DNA from: Phaeobacter sp. CECT 5382
Lineage (GTDB): Bacteria; Pseudomonadota; Alphaproteobacteria; Rhodobacterales; Rhodobacteraceae
DNA length: 64,000 bases
Assembly (NCBI RefSeq): GCF_001457775.1
Contig: NZ_CYSG01000005.1
Location: 1-64,000 of the forward strand
Direction: 5' to 3'
The notes beneath the pieces are model-generated. The model did not search any database. It saw only the letters and a list, made by a program, of their open reading frames with translations, and was not told the origin of the DNA. The translations under genes and the position numbers were made by a program. This document shows positions 8,268-16,529 of the stretch, piece by piece. How positions within the stretch are numbered: the stretch's first letter is position 1; every line of letters starts with the position of its first letter.

Positions 8268-9461
8268 CTAGCGCGACGCCGTTGGCATGAAGCTGCCCTG
8301 CAGGATGGCATTGGCCCTGCTTGACACTGTGCCTGTTGATACAGTGCCTGTTGGGCCGGTTTCGGCGGTGGTGCTGGCATTGCGACTGGCCATACGTTCC
8401 AGGTTGACAATGGTCGATAGCATCAACCGGTCATGGCTCCAGTCGCCGGGACGCTGCATCAGCATCGCGGTGGCCAAGACAGATGCAATCATCAGACCGG
8501 AAATCAAAGCCCAGCCGAACCCGGTATCGCCATGGGGCGCGCGTGCGGTGACGGCAATGATACGCTGCTGCAGGGTCGAGTTTCGCCGGGTCTCGCGCCG
8601 GTCAACCAAGGCCACCGCAGGGCTGCGGCGAGTGAAGAACACGCCTTCCTTGGCGGCCTGGGCACAGGCGCGGATGAGGCATTCGCAATAGCTGCGGATA
8701 TCCAGGCCGGGGCGCGCCATCAGGGCCTGATCGCAGGCAAATTCGCGCAGCATGCGGACTTCGCGCCGCCACAGGTAGAAAGCAGGGTTCCAGAACAGCA
8801 ACGGACGCAGCATCTCGAGCAGGAATTCGCATTCGATATCGCGCTGGCGGAAATGCTGCAACTCATGCGCCATGGTCAGGCGCAGATCCTGCGGATTGTT
8901 CAGTAATTCGGTGGGGAGCACCACGTAGCGCATGAACAACCCGCGGGTGGAATAGGCCACCGGCGTGGTGTCCGACAGCAGAATACGGGTGTTGGAGATC
9001 TGTTTCCACAGGAACGCCCGGCGCAGGGCGCGGCGCAGCCGATAAACAGAGAGCGCGACATGCACGGCGCAGACCAGCCCGCCAAGCGCAAGGGCGGCCG
9101 CCAGAATACGGGTCCAGAGCGGTTGCTGCGAGGTCAGCACGCGGACCGTGTCTTCGCGCAGGCCCAGAAGGCTTTCAAAGCTGGAGGCACTCATATTGAC
9201 GTTGCCCTGCAGGTATTGTGCCACCAGAAGGTCGGCAATATTGGGCGGATGTGCCATCACCCATTGGGTGAAACCCAGCATCAGAAAAGGGGATAGTGCC
9301 AGCAATAGCGTGAGTGCATTCATCAGCTTGAGCTGGGCCAGAAAGGCATTGGCGAGCCGCGTATTGGACAGAAGTTTTCGCGCCGCAAGCCAGAGCAGGG
9401 TGCCCGTGAGAACCAGAAGGTTCAGATCCAGATAACCATTGAGCAGCGCGTCAGCTTTCAT
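8268..9461 (-). CDS. BlaR1/MecR1-like M56 membrane metallopeptidase
   Basis: A 397-residue integral membrane protein with about three N-terminal transmembrane segments (within residues 12-65 and near 117-138), a cytoplasmic zinc-peptidase core with HELQH (H199, E200, H203) and the downstream ligand region REFACD near E240, then one late membrane segment near 317-335. It lacks the extracellular penicillin-binding sensor domain of true BlaR1, so the signal it senses is unknown. It overlaps the BlaI-type repressor gene by 11 bp. The likely role is signal-dependent proteolysis that inactivates that repressor. No beta-lactamase gene is nearby. Confidence 0.82.
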   Translation of the reverse strand: MKADALLNGYLDLNLLVLTGTLLWLAARKLLSNTRLANAFLAQLKLMNALTLLLALSPFLMLGFTQWVMAHPPNIADLLVAQYLQGNVNMSASSFESLLGLREDTVRVLTSQQPLWTRILAAALALGGLVCAVHVALSVYRLRRALRRAFLWKQISNTRILLSDTTPVAYSTRGLFMRYVVLPTELLNNPQDLRLTMAHELQHFRQRDIECEFLLEMLRPLLFWNPAFYLWRREVRMLREFACDQALMARPGLDIRSYCECLIRACAQAAKEGVFFTRRSPAVALVDRRETRRNSTLQQRIIAVTARAPHGDTGFGWALISGLMIASVLATAMLMQRPGDWSHDRLMLSTIVNLERMASRNASTTAETGPTGTVSTGTVSSRANAILQGSFMPTASR

Positions 9462-9867
9462 TGTCCCCCAGCCTTTCGTTCAGCAGCGCCCGCATCTCAA
9501 CGAGCATGTCGTCGGTGACTTCCTCATCATCAACAAGGCGTGCGACCAGGGCCGCCGGTGCGCCGTTGAAAAGCTTGCTCGAAAGGTTTTTCAGAGAGGT
9601 TTTTTGATACTCTGTTTTGGGAACGGCGGGGCGATAGATCAGCGAGCGGTCAGCGCGTTCACTGGTCAGAAAGCCCTTTTGTTCCATGATCTTGAGGACC
9701 GTCGCGACAGAAGTATAGGCGCGTTCCTGCAGCTTGTTCAGCTCTGCCAGGATTTCGCGCACGGTGCCGCCGCCTGTTGCCCAGACCACGGTCATGAATT
9801 CAAGTTCAACCTCGGTCAGAAGCGAATTGTCCTGTTTCTTTCGCATGTGGGCAGATGTCCGGTCCAT
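9451..9867 (-). CDS. BlaI/MecI/CopY family repressor
   Basis: A 138-residue winged-helix repressor. It has the motif LTEVELEFMTVVW at the start of helix 1 and a recognition segment ERAYTSVATVLKIMEQKGFL, both typical of the BlaI family. The C-terminal part forms the dimer domain that M56 peptidases cleave. It is the first gene of a two-gene operon with the overlapping M56 peptidase gene, the standard architecture of this sensor-repressor pair. GAAAGA precedes the ATG. The target genes are not evident; besides its own operon, they may lie elsewhere on the chromosome. Confidence 0.88.
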   Translation of the reverse strand: MDRTSAHMRKKQDNSLLTEVELEFMTVVWATGGGTVREILAELNKLQERAYTSVATVLKIMEQKGFLTSERADRSLIYRPAVPKTEYQKTSLKNLSSKLFNGAPAALVARLVDDEEVTDDMLVEMRALLNERLGDNES

Positions 9868-10186
9868 TTTGGTCTTTCAGCGATGCTAGAGGAAGCAGGG
9901 GGAATTTGAAAACTATTTCTTTAGCAGAAGGCGCATTTCAGGGCTGGAGGGAGTTGAATTGGGCGCTTCCGCGCGCCTGTTTGGTAGGTTGAAAGGTGAT
10001 ATTTCGACCCAAATCTTGGGATTTGAGGCGGCTGTGGAGATATCTGCTGAGAGGGCCTGAACGGGCAGGTCTGCCGTTCAGGCCCTGTGCAATTATGTCA
10101 AGGTTCGCGCGTCTTTGCGCGTCAAGGGCAGGCCGCTGACGCGGGGCCTTTGGCCCCCTTGACCCGCAGGGAGCCAAAGCTCCGGA
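9868..10186. other. Intergenic region with strong hairpins after the ABC operon
   Basis: No gene is seen. A very stable hairpin (AGGGCCTGAACGGGCAG, loop GT, CTGCCGTTCAGGCCCT, 10052-10086) has one bulged base. A second, GGGGCC-TTT-GGCCCC, lies at 10143-10157 next to CCGC-TGAC-GCGG (10133-10144). A third short hairpin, GGAGC-CAAA-GCTCC, lies at about 10171-10184. None has a T-tract on either strand. They may still stop or protect the 3' end of the ABC transcript that enters from the right. The left part should contain the promoter of the BlaI-type gene. Confidence 0.5.
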
Positions 10187-10465
10187 TCAGACCTTCCAGA
10201 AGGTGAAGACCCCCCAGGCAATGGCAAGCCCCAGTGGCCACCAGAGCGGCATGCCGATCAGGCCAAGCCAGGCCAGAAAGATATAGCTGGTGCCCAGAAG
10301 GGTGATAAACAGCCGATCCCCGCGGGTGGTGGTGAGGCCCAGCACGCCGCGGCGTGTGTTGCCGCCGGGGGTGCGGATTTCCAGCGCGATGAGTACGCCA
10401 ATGGCGGAAAAAATCCCGATGAAGACCAGCGCAGTTGGCCAGGTCCAGGCCATCCAAGACAGCAT
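10187..10465 (-). CDS. GlpU-like DUF2160 small membrane protein
   Basis: A 92-residue hydrophobic protein with about three predicted membrane segments (residues 8-28, 50-68, 72-90), matching the DUF2160 family. In rhizobial glycerol ABC systems a protein of this type (GlpU) is encoded with the two permeases. Its molecular role is not established; an accessory subunit of the importer is the usual guess. The ATG overlaps the permease stop in the sequence TAATG (10463-10467), so its translation is coupled. It is the last gene of the operon. Confidence 0.75.
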   Translation of the reverse strand: MLSWMAWTWPTALVFIGIFSAIGVLIALEIRTPGGNTRRGVLGLTTTRGDRLFITLLGTSYIFLAWLGLIGMPLWWPLGLAIAWGVFTFWKV

Positions 10466-11262
10466 TACACCCTCCCCATCGCAAAACCTTTTGCGATATA
10501 GTTGCGGACGAACCAGATGACGATGGCGCCCGGAATGATTGTCAATGTGCCCGCAGCTGCCAGCAGGCCCAGCTCGTACCCCGCGCTGGAGGCGGTTTTG
10601 GTCATGGTGGCGGCGATGAGTTTTGCGGCCACAGCTGTCAGAGGTTTTGGCAACAGCAGGTCCACCCAGGAAAACATGAAACAGAAGAAGGCAGCGACGC
10701 CGACGCCCGCTTTGATTGACGGGATAAAGATCGTGGCAAAGAAGCGCGGGAAGGAATAGCCGTCGACATAGGCGGTCTCGTCCAGCTCTTTGGGGATGCC
10801 GCCCATGAAGCCTTCCAGGATCCAGACAGCCAGTGGAATGTTGAACAGGCAATGCGCCAGTGCCACCGCCAGGTGGGTATCAAACAACCCGACCGCAGAA
10901 TAAAGCTGGAAAAACGGCAGGGCAAAGACCGCCGCAGGGGCCATCCGGTTGGTCAAAAGCCAAAAGAACAGCTGTTTGTCGCCCAGAAAGCGGTACCTGC
11001 TGAACGCATAGGCAGCAGGTAACGCCACGGCGACCGAGATCACCGTGTTGATGGTCACGTAGAGGATCGAGTTGATATAGCCCCAGTACCAGGTCGGATC
11101 GGTAAAAATCGTGGTGTAGTTTTCCAGAGTGAAGGTCTGCGGGAACAGCGAGAACCCGGAGAGGATTTCATTAGTGGTCTTGAAGCTCATGGCCACCAGC
11201 CAATAGATCGGCAGCATGAGAAACAGGATATAGATCACGGGAACGATGGAACGTTTCTGCAT
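10465..11262 (-). CDS. Sugar/polyol ABC permease (GlpQ-like)
   Basis: A 265-residue inner-membrane permease of the MalG type, with about six transmembrane helices. The cytoplasmic coupling (EAA) loop reads ELDETAYVDGYS...IFIP near residues 160-180; it contacts the ATPase subunits. The N-terminal segment VIYILFLMLPIYWLVAMSF is the first helix. It lies 12 bases after its partner permease. The combination of genes matches the glycerol importer GlpSTPQ(U)V described in Rhizobium leguminosarum. Glycerol as substrate is inferred from that match. Confidence 0.8.
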   Translation of the reverse strand: MQKRSIVPVIYILFLMLPIYWLVAMSFKTTNEILSGFSLFPQTFTLENYTTIFTDPTWYWGYINSILYVTINTVISVAVALPAAYAFSRYRFLGDKQLFFWLLTNRMAPAAVFALPFFQLYSAVGLFDTHLAVALAHCLFNIPLAVWILEGFMGGIPKELDETAYVDGYSFPRFFATIFIPSIKAGVGVAAFFCFMFSWVDLLLPKPLTAVAAKLIAATMTKTASSAGYELGLLAAAGTLTIIPGAIVIWFVRNYIAKGFAMGRV

Positions 11263-11274
11263 CAGCCCGCCTCC

Positions 11275-12138
11275 TTAATTCAGGTCGTCTTTGGTCATCA
11301 GCGTGTAAAACAGCCAGCTGACCAGAAGAGTGATTGCAAAATAGATCAGCGACATTGCCGCAGCGGGGCCGAGGTCAAACTGACCCAGGGCGATTTTCAC
11401 CAGATCGATCGAAAGCAGCGTGGTGGAGTTCCCCGGACCACCACCCGTCAGCACAAAGGGCTCGGTGTAGATGTTGAAGCTGTCCATAAACCTGAGAAGG
11501 ATTGCGATGGTCAGCACGGTTTTCATCTTGGGCAGCTGGATGAACCGGAACACGGCCCAGTTGGAGGCACCGTCGATTTTGGCGGCCTGATAATAGGCAT
11601 CCGGGATCGACACCAGGCCAGCATAGGCCAGCAGCACCACCAGCGAGGTCCAGTGCCAGACATCCATGGTGATGATGGTGACCCAGGCAGCAAAGGGGTT
11701 CTGAGTCATGTCATAGGTGATCCCCAGCACATGGTTCAGGAAATAACCCAGCAGACCAATGTCGGGCAGGGTAAAGATGTTCCACATCGCGCCGACCACA
11801 TTCCATGGGATCAGCATCGGCAGCGCCATCAGCACGAGGCAAACGGGCACCCAGAACCCTTGGCGCGGCATCGATAGCGCAATGGCAATGCCCAGCGGCA
11901 CCTCGATGATGAGGATCAGGAAGGTGAACAGGAACTGCCGCCCAAGAGCCGCATGAAATCGATCAGAGCGCAGGATCTGTTCGAACCAGTCGAGACCCTG
12001 CCAGAAAAACACATTGTCACCAAAGGTTTCCTGCACCGAATAGTTCACCACAGTCATCATCGGGATCAGCGCATTAAAGGCGACCAGGATCAGAACCGGC
12101 AGCACAAAGAACCAGGCCTTTTGGTTTTCAGTTTTCAT
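11275..12138 (-). CDS. Sugar/polyol ABC permease (GlpP-like)
   Basis: A 287-residue MalF-type permease with about six membrane helices. Its EAA loop (YYQAAKIDGASNWAVFRFIQLP) is near residues 185-206 and is close to consensus. The protein forms the translocation channel together with the following permease. Its ATG overlaps the TGA of the upstream ATPase by 4 bp (12135-12138), showing tight coupling. Family assignment as a carbohydrate-uptake permease is firm; glycerol specificity comes from the full gene set. Confidence 0.82.
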   Translation of the reverse strand: MKTENQKAWFFVLPVLILVAFNALIPMMTVVNYSVQETFGDNVFFWQGLDWFEQILRSDRFHAALGRQFLFTFLILIIEVPLGIAIALSMPRQGFWVPVCLVLMALPMLIPWNVVGAMWNIFTLPDIGLLGYFLNHVLGITYDMTQNPFAAWVTIITMDVWHWTSLVVLLAYAGLVSIPDAYYQAAKIDGASNWAVFRFIQLPKMKTVLTIAILLRFMDSFNIYTEPFVLTGGGPGNSTTLLSIDLVKIALGQFDLGPAAAMSLIYFAITLLVSWLFYTLMTKDDLN

Positions 12139-13238
12139 AGCGACGCCTCCGCTGCGGTGTCGGGTTTATCGGGATCGGTGGCCAGCCAACCGTCCACATA
12201 AAGCCGGGTCTGATCCCGGCGAAATTCAAGATGCACCTCTGAGCCTTTGGTCGGGGCGGTGCCTTCGATCACCGCATTGATCCGGCTGCCATTGGCACTG
12301 CATTCCACCACTGTGTGGCGGCCCACATCGGAGACCTTGGTGACTACGGCGGGCAGGCCGGATTCGGCGAATTTGACAAATTCGGGGCGAATGCCGATCT
12401 CGGTTTTGCCAATTGCCTCGCCCCGAATGGGCCCTTCGAGCGCGATGGCATCCGCGCCAAACAGGGCCACACCGGCGCGCAGATCGCAGGGTAGGATGTT
12501 CATCCCTGGGGAGCCGATGAAATGGCCAACAAACGTATGCGCGGGACGCTCAAACAGCTCGACGGGGGTGCCGATCTGCACCACTTCGCCCAATTGCATC
12601 ACCACCACCTGATCGGCAAAGGTCAGTGCCTCTGTCTGGTCGTGGGTCACATAGATCATCGTCGCCTTGACGCGCTGGTGCAGCTCTTTCAGCTTTGAGC
12701 GCAGCTTCCACTTCAGGTGCGGGTCAATTACCGTCAGGGGTTCGTCGAACATCACAACATTGACGTCTTCGCGCACCAATCCGCGCCCCATCGAGATCTT
12801 CTGCTTGTTGTCGGGCGACAGGCCAGCGGCCTTTTGGTCCAGCATTTCGGTGACTTCGAGCATCTCGGCGATGGCCATAACGCGGTCGCGCACCGTGTCC
12901 TCATCGCGGCCGCGATTGCGCAGCGGAAAGGCCAGATTGTCGTAGACCGTCATGGTGTCGTAGATCACCGGAAACTGAAAGACCTGCGCGATGTTGCGCT
13001 GATCGGGGGGCAGGTCGGTGACGTCTTGTCCGTCAAACAGGATCTGGCCCTCAGATGGCACCAGCAGGCCCGAGATGATATTCAACAGCGTGGATTTTCC
13101 ACAGCCCGACGGCCCCAGCAGCGCATAGGCGCCGCCATCGGTCCAGTCGAGGTCGATTTCCTTCAGGGCATAATCCGAGGGGGATTTCGGGTTCGGAAAA
13201 TAGCTGTGTCGCAGCTTGGAGAGTGTTATTTTAGCCAT
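12135..13238 (-). CDS. ABC ATPase with degenerate signature motif (GlpT-like)
   Basis: A 367-residue MalK-type ATPase: nucleotide-binding domain, then a C-terminal OB-fold regulatory region from about residue 240. Walker A (GPSGCGKST), Walker B (VVMFDEP) and the switch histidine (YVTHDQTEA) are intact. The ABC signature LSGGQ is replaced by LSPDNK, and the D-loop reads LTVIDP. It would pair with the neighbouring ATPase, whose defects are complementary, giving one complete and one degenerate ATP site. The start at 13238 lies 7 bases after the upstream stop with GAGG in front; a longer frame to 13400 runs into the upstream gene and is rejected. Confidence 0.83.
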   Translation of the reverse strand: MAKITLSKLRHSYFPNPKSPSDYALKEIDLDWTDGGAYALLGPSGCGKSTLLNIISGLLVPSEGQILFDGQDVTDLPPDQRNIAQVFQFPVIYDTMTVYDNLAFPLRNRGRDEDTVRDRVMAIAEMLEVTEMLDQKAAGLSPDNKQKISMGRGLVREDVNVVMFDEPLTVIDPHLKWKLRSKLKELHQRVKATMIYVTHDQTEALTFADQVVVMQLGEVVQIGTPVELFERPAHTFVGHFIGSPGMNILPCDLRAGVALFGADAIALEGPIRGEAIGKTEIGIRPEFVKFAESGLPAVVTKVSDVGRHTVVECSANGSRINAVIEGTAPTKGSEVHLEFRRDQTRLYVDGWLATDPDKPDTAAEASL

Positions 13239-13245
13239 AGGAGCC

Positions 13246-14337
13246 TCAGGCTGCGCGGGAGCCGTCGGGTGCAAAGAAGTAGCACGCCGAAGGGTCCATG
13301 TAGAAGTCATGCATCTCGCCAATCTCGTAGGGATGCACCCCTGCCGAAAGCGAAACCCAGTTTGCATGTGTTTCGCCCGCCGGGGTGCTGCCCAGGCCAA
13401 GGTCGAAATGCGCCGAACTTTCGGAACCCGAAAGCTCCGTTACCTGTACCTGACCGGCCAGGCGTACCGTTGCTTTGTCGCTGGCGGTTGGCAGAACGTG
13501 ATAGGGGCGCACTGCCAGATCATAGGCGCCATCGGCCAGACCAGCTGCATCGCCTGACAGCTGCCACGACACTCGCGTTCCCATCCGGGCGGTGTTGCCT
13601 TCCTTGGTGACGCTGGCAGTATTGATCGGTGGGTCGGAAAAGACCCGCGCTGCATCGAGATTGCCGGGATTGCGGTAGATTTCGGCCGTGGGGCCAAACT
13701 GTGTGACGCGACCATCGCGCATCAGTGCCGTTTTGCCACCCAAGAGCAGTGCCTCTTCGGGCTCTGAAGTGGCATAGACCACCACGGCGCCGCGTCCGGC
13801 AAAGAGTTCCGGCAGCTGGTCGCGCAATTCTTCGCGCAGCTTGTAGTCCAGGTTGGCGAGGGGTTCATCCAGAAACACCGCCCGGCTTTCCTTGGCGATG
13901 GCACGCGCCAGCGCGCAGCGCTGCTGCTGGCCACCAGAGAGCTCATGCGGGCGGCGCTGCAGCATCGGTTTCAGCTGCAGGATCTCTGCCGCCTCGGCAA
14001 CACGATCTTCGATCTCGGACTTCGCCATCCCAGCCACTTTCAGCGGCGAGGCGATATTGTCGTAGACCGTCATATGTGGGTAGTTGATGAAAAACTGATG
14101 CACCAGGCTGATATTGCGCTTCTGTGTGCTGAGCCGGGTGACGTCCTCGCCCTCCATCAGCACCTGACCACTGGCCATCGGGTCGAGCCCGGCCATCAGC
14201 TTGATCAGCGAGGTCTTGCCTGATCCGGTGGCGCCCAGCAGGACGTTGAAGTGACCGGGCTCCAGCATCAGGGAGGTATCCTTGATGTGTTCGACCGCGC
14301 CGACGCGCTTGGTCACGTTTCTTAATTCTAGTGCCAT
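13246..14337 (-). CDS. ABC ATPase lacking the switch histidine (GlpS-like)
   Basis: A 363-residue MalK-type ATPase with Walker A (GATGSGKTS), a canonical signature LSGGQQQR, Walker B (VFLDEP) and a C-terminal regulatory domain. At the H-loop, where THD is expected, the sequence is ATSEPEEA, so the switch histidine is serine. With the next gene it likely forms a heterodimeric motor for the importer. The start MALELRNV at 14337 is preferred; an in-frame upstream ATG at 14373 adds 12 unrelated residues. It lies between the binding-protein gene and the second ATPase in the operon. Confidence 0.83.
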   Translation of the reverse strand: MALELRNVTKRVGAVEHIKDTSLMLEPGHFNVLLGATGSGKTSLIKLMAGLDPMASGQVLMEGEDVTRLSTQKRNISLVHQFFINYPHMTVYDNIASPLKVAGMAKSEIEDRVAEAAEILQLKPMLQRRPHELSGGQQQRCALARAIAKESRAVFLDEPLANLDYKLREELRDQLPELFAGRGAVVVYATSEPEEALLLGGKTALMRDGRVTQFGPTAEIYRNPGNLDAARVFSDPPINTASVTKEGNTARMGTRVSWQLSGDAAGLADGAYDLAVRPYHVLPTASDKATVRLAGQVQVTELSGSESSAHFDLGLGSTPAGETHANWVSLSAGVHPYEIGEMHDFYMDPSACYFFAPDGSRAA

Positions 14338-14496
14338 CTTGCTTTGACTTTCCGGCAACCGGCCAGACAGCATTTGCTGACAAGGGCCGTGTCTGTATTT
14401 GCGTAGCGGAGAAAGAGCCCCGGAGTGTCGCGAAACGCTCCGGGGCAGTGTCGGGCCTAATACCCTGGGGATCAGAGGCCCGACGGGGAGGAGGTG

Positions 14497-16230
14497 TTAC
14501 TGCGAGGCCCAGCGGGCGACCAGTTCGTCATAGTTGACGGTCTGACCTGCAGGTTTCTCGTTCTCCAGCGGTGGCTTGGCGCCGCCATTGGCATACCACC
14601 ACTCGGCGTCTTTTTCTTCGTTCAGGCGCGGACCACAGCCGCCGTAGATCTCAGCCTGCTCATCGGCACGCTGCATGCGGGCCATAGTGATGTCCATTTC
14701 CTCGGCCAGACGGTTCATCGCTTCCTGCGGGGTAAAGGCACCCGAGTTCACGTCACCAATCTGCTGCCACCAGATCTGGGCCAGCTTTGGATAATCCGGC
14801 ACGTTCACACCGGTTGGTGACCAGGCCACACGATCCGGCGAGCGGTAGAATTCTACCAGACCACCCAGGTTCGCCGCGCGCTCCGAGAAGCTTTCGTGGT
14901 TGACCGAGCTGTCACGAATGAAGGTCAGACCCACGTGGGATTTCTTCACGTCAACAGTTTTGGACACAACGAACTGGGCATAGAGCCAGGCCGCCTGCGA
15001 CCGCTCCAGTGGCGTGGATTTGAGGAAGGTCCAGGAACCAACGTCCTGATAGCCAACCTTCTGACCGTCTTCCCAGTAGGGGCCATGCGGGCTGGGCGCC
15101 ATACGCCACAGCGGTGCACCGGCGTCATCGACGGTGTTGTTGCCTTCGGACTTTGGCTTTACCATATCGGCGGTAAAGGCAGTGTACCAGAAGATCTGCT
15201 GGGCAACATTGCCCTGCGCCAGAGCTGGCAGCGACTGGTAGAAGTCATAAGACGCCGCACCGGGAGGTGCATATTTGCGCAGCCATTCGTCCCATTTGCG
15301 GATTGCATAGACCGCCGCCGGACCGTTGGCAGCGCCACCACGCGAGACACTTGCGCCCGCTGGGTTACAGGAGCCCGCTTCCATACGGATGCCCCACTCA
15401 TCGATTGGCACGCCGTTCGGTTCACCTTTGGAGCCGGCACCGGCCATCGACAGCCAGGCATCGGTCATCCGCCAGCCAAGGTCAGGCGCACGTTTGCCAT
15501 AATCCATGTGGCCATAGATCGCTGTTCCGTCGATTTCTTTGACGTCTTCGCTAAAGAACTCGGCGATGTCCTCATAGGCGGACCAGTTGACCGGAACACC
15601 CAGGTCATAGCCGTATTTGGCCTTGAAGGCTTCCTGAAGATCGGCGCGGTCGAACCAGTCCTTGCGGAACCAGTAGAGGTTGGCAAACTGCTGATCAGGC
15701 AGTTGATACAGATCGCCATCGGGACCGGTGGTGAACTGAGTGCCCATGAAATCATCAAGGTCGAGACCGGGGTTGGTCTGGGCCTTGAAATCGCCTGCCA
15801 TCATGTCGCTGAGGTTATGGGCCAGCTGCAGACGTGAGTGGGTGCCGATCAGATCGGAATCGTTGACATAGGCATCATAAAGATTGCGCTGTGTCTGCAT
15901 TTGGGTCTGAACCGCCTGTACCACTTCGCCTTCGCCGAGGATCTGGTGGTTCACCTTGATACCGGTGATTTCCTCAAAGGCTTTGGTCAGAACTTCCGAT
16001 TCATAGGAATGCGTCGGAATGCCCTCGGAGAGCACGTTGATCTCCATGCCCTTGTAGGGCTCGGACGCAGTGATGAACCACTGCATCTCGCTCATTTGTT
16101 CGTCTTTGTTCAGAACCGATGGCTGAAATTCCTCATCGATCCATTTCTTGGCGGCTGCTTCATCGGCATGACCCGCCTGTCCCGCGACAACGGCGCAAAC
16201 CGCTGCTGCGGACAAAAGATACCTACGCAT
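14497..16230 (-). CDS. Periplasmic substrate-binding protein (GlpV-like)
   Basis: A 577-residue solute-binding protein with a Sec signal peptide (MRRYLLSAAAVCAVVAGQAGHA, cleavage near residue 22). It is much longer than the roughly 420 residues common for sugar-binding proteins, and this length is typical of the glycerol-binding GlpV branch. Conserved segments include PTHSYESEVLTKAFEEITGI near the N-terminus of the mature protein. The start has GGAGG 9 bases upstream. It is the first gene of the minus-strand operon; 160 bases separate it from the first ATPase, a usual distance for a processing or attenuation site after an abundant binding protein. Glycerol as ligand is inferred from the gene set; no glpD, glpK or glpR is nearby. 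Confidence 0.8.
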   Translation of the reverse strand: MRRYLLSAAAVCAVVAGQAGHADEAAAKKWIDEEFQPSVLNKDEQMSEMQWFITASEPYKGMEINVLSEGIPTHSYESEVLTKAFEEITGIKVNHQILGEGEVVQAVQTQMQTQRNLYDAYVNDSDLIGTHSRLQLAHNLSDMMAGDFKAQTNPGLDLDDFMGTQFTTGPDGDLYQLPDQQFANLYWFRKDWFDRADLQEAFKAKYGYDLGVPVNWSAYEDIAEFFSEDVKEIDGTAIYGHMDYGKRAPDLGWRMTDAWLSMAGAGSKGEPNGVPIDEWGIRMEAGSCNPAGASVSRGGAANGPAAVYAIRKWDEWLRKYAPPGAASYDFYQSLPALAQGNVAQQIFWYTAFTADMVKPKSEGNNTVDDAGAPLWRMAPSPHGPYWEDGQKVGYQDVGSWTFLKSTPLERSQAAWLYAQFVVSKTVDVKKSHVGLTFIRDSSVNHESFSERAANLGGLVEFYRSPDRVAWSPTGVNVPDYPKLAQIWWQQIGDVNSGAFTPQEAMNRLAEEMDITMARMQRADEQAEIYGGCGPRLNEEKDAEWWYANGGAKPPLENEKPAGQTVNYDELVARWASQ

Positions 16231-16529
16231 CTTTTTCCTCCCTAAAAGTCCGTAAGGCCAGGAATGCGACAAGCGCATCTGACTGGCATAGAGCTTTCAT
16301 AGAGGCGTCACACTTGTCAAACTAAAAATTTAGTATTGATTTAAGGTGTTGAAGTTAAATAATTTTAATCGCGTAAAATTCGGGCGCGACCGGGCAGAGA
16401 TACGACTCTTTTTGGGCTTGATTTGCGCCTGAGACTTTGCCGCGTCGCGGCATTTAAATATCAGTTTTTGTGAATATATCTTGTGAAATAGCCATCGCTC
16501 AGAACACCAATTCAGTCTATGAGACAGCT
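16231..16529. promoter_or_regulatory. Divergent promoter region, binding protein/RNA methyltransferase
   Basis: About 300 bases with a clearly AT-rich core (16310-16380) between two divergent genes. A TTGACA hexamer on the minus strand (16312-16317) could be a -35 element for the importer operon, but I find no good -10 at the proper spacing. The region must contain promoters for both directions. No further gene is seen. Confidence 0.4.

Noticed and set aside
10052-10086. Strong hairpin considered as an intrinsic terminator
   Set aside because: No T-tract follows on either strand, so it is listed only as a hairpin in the intergenic entry.
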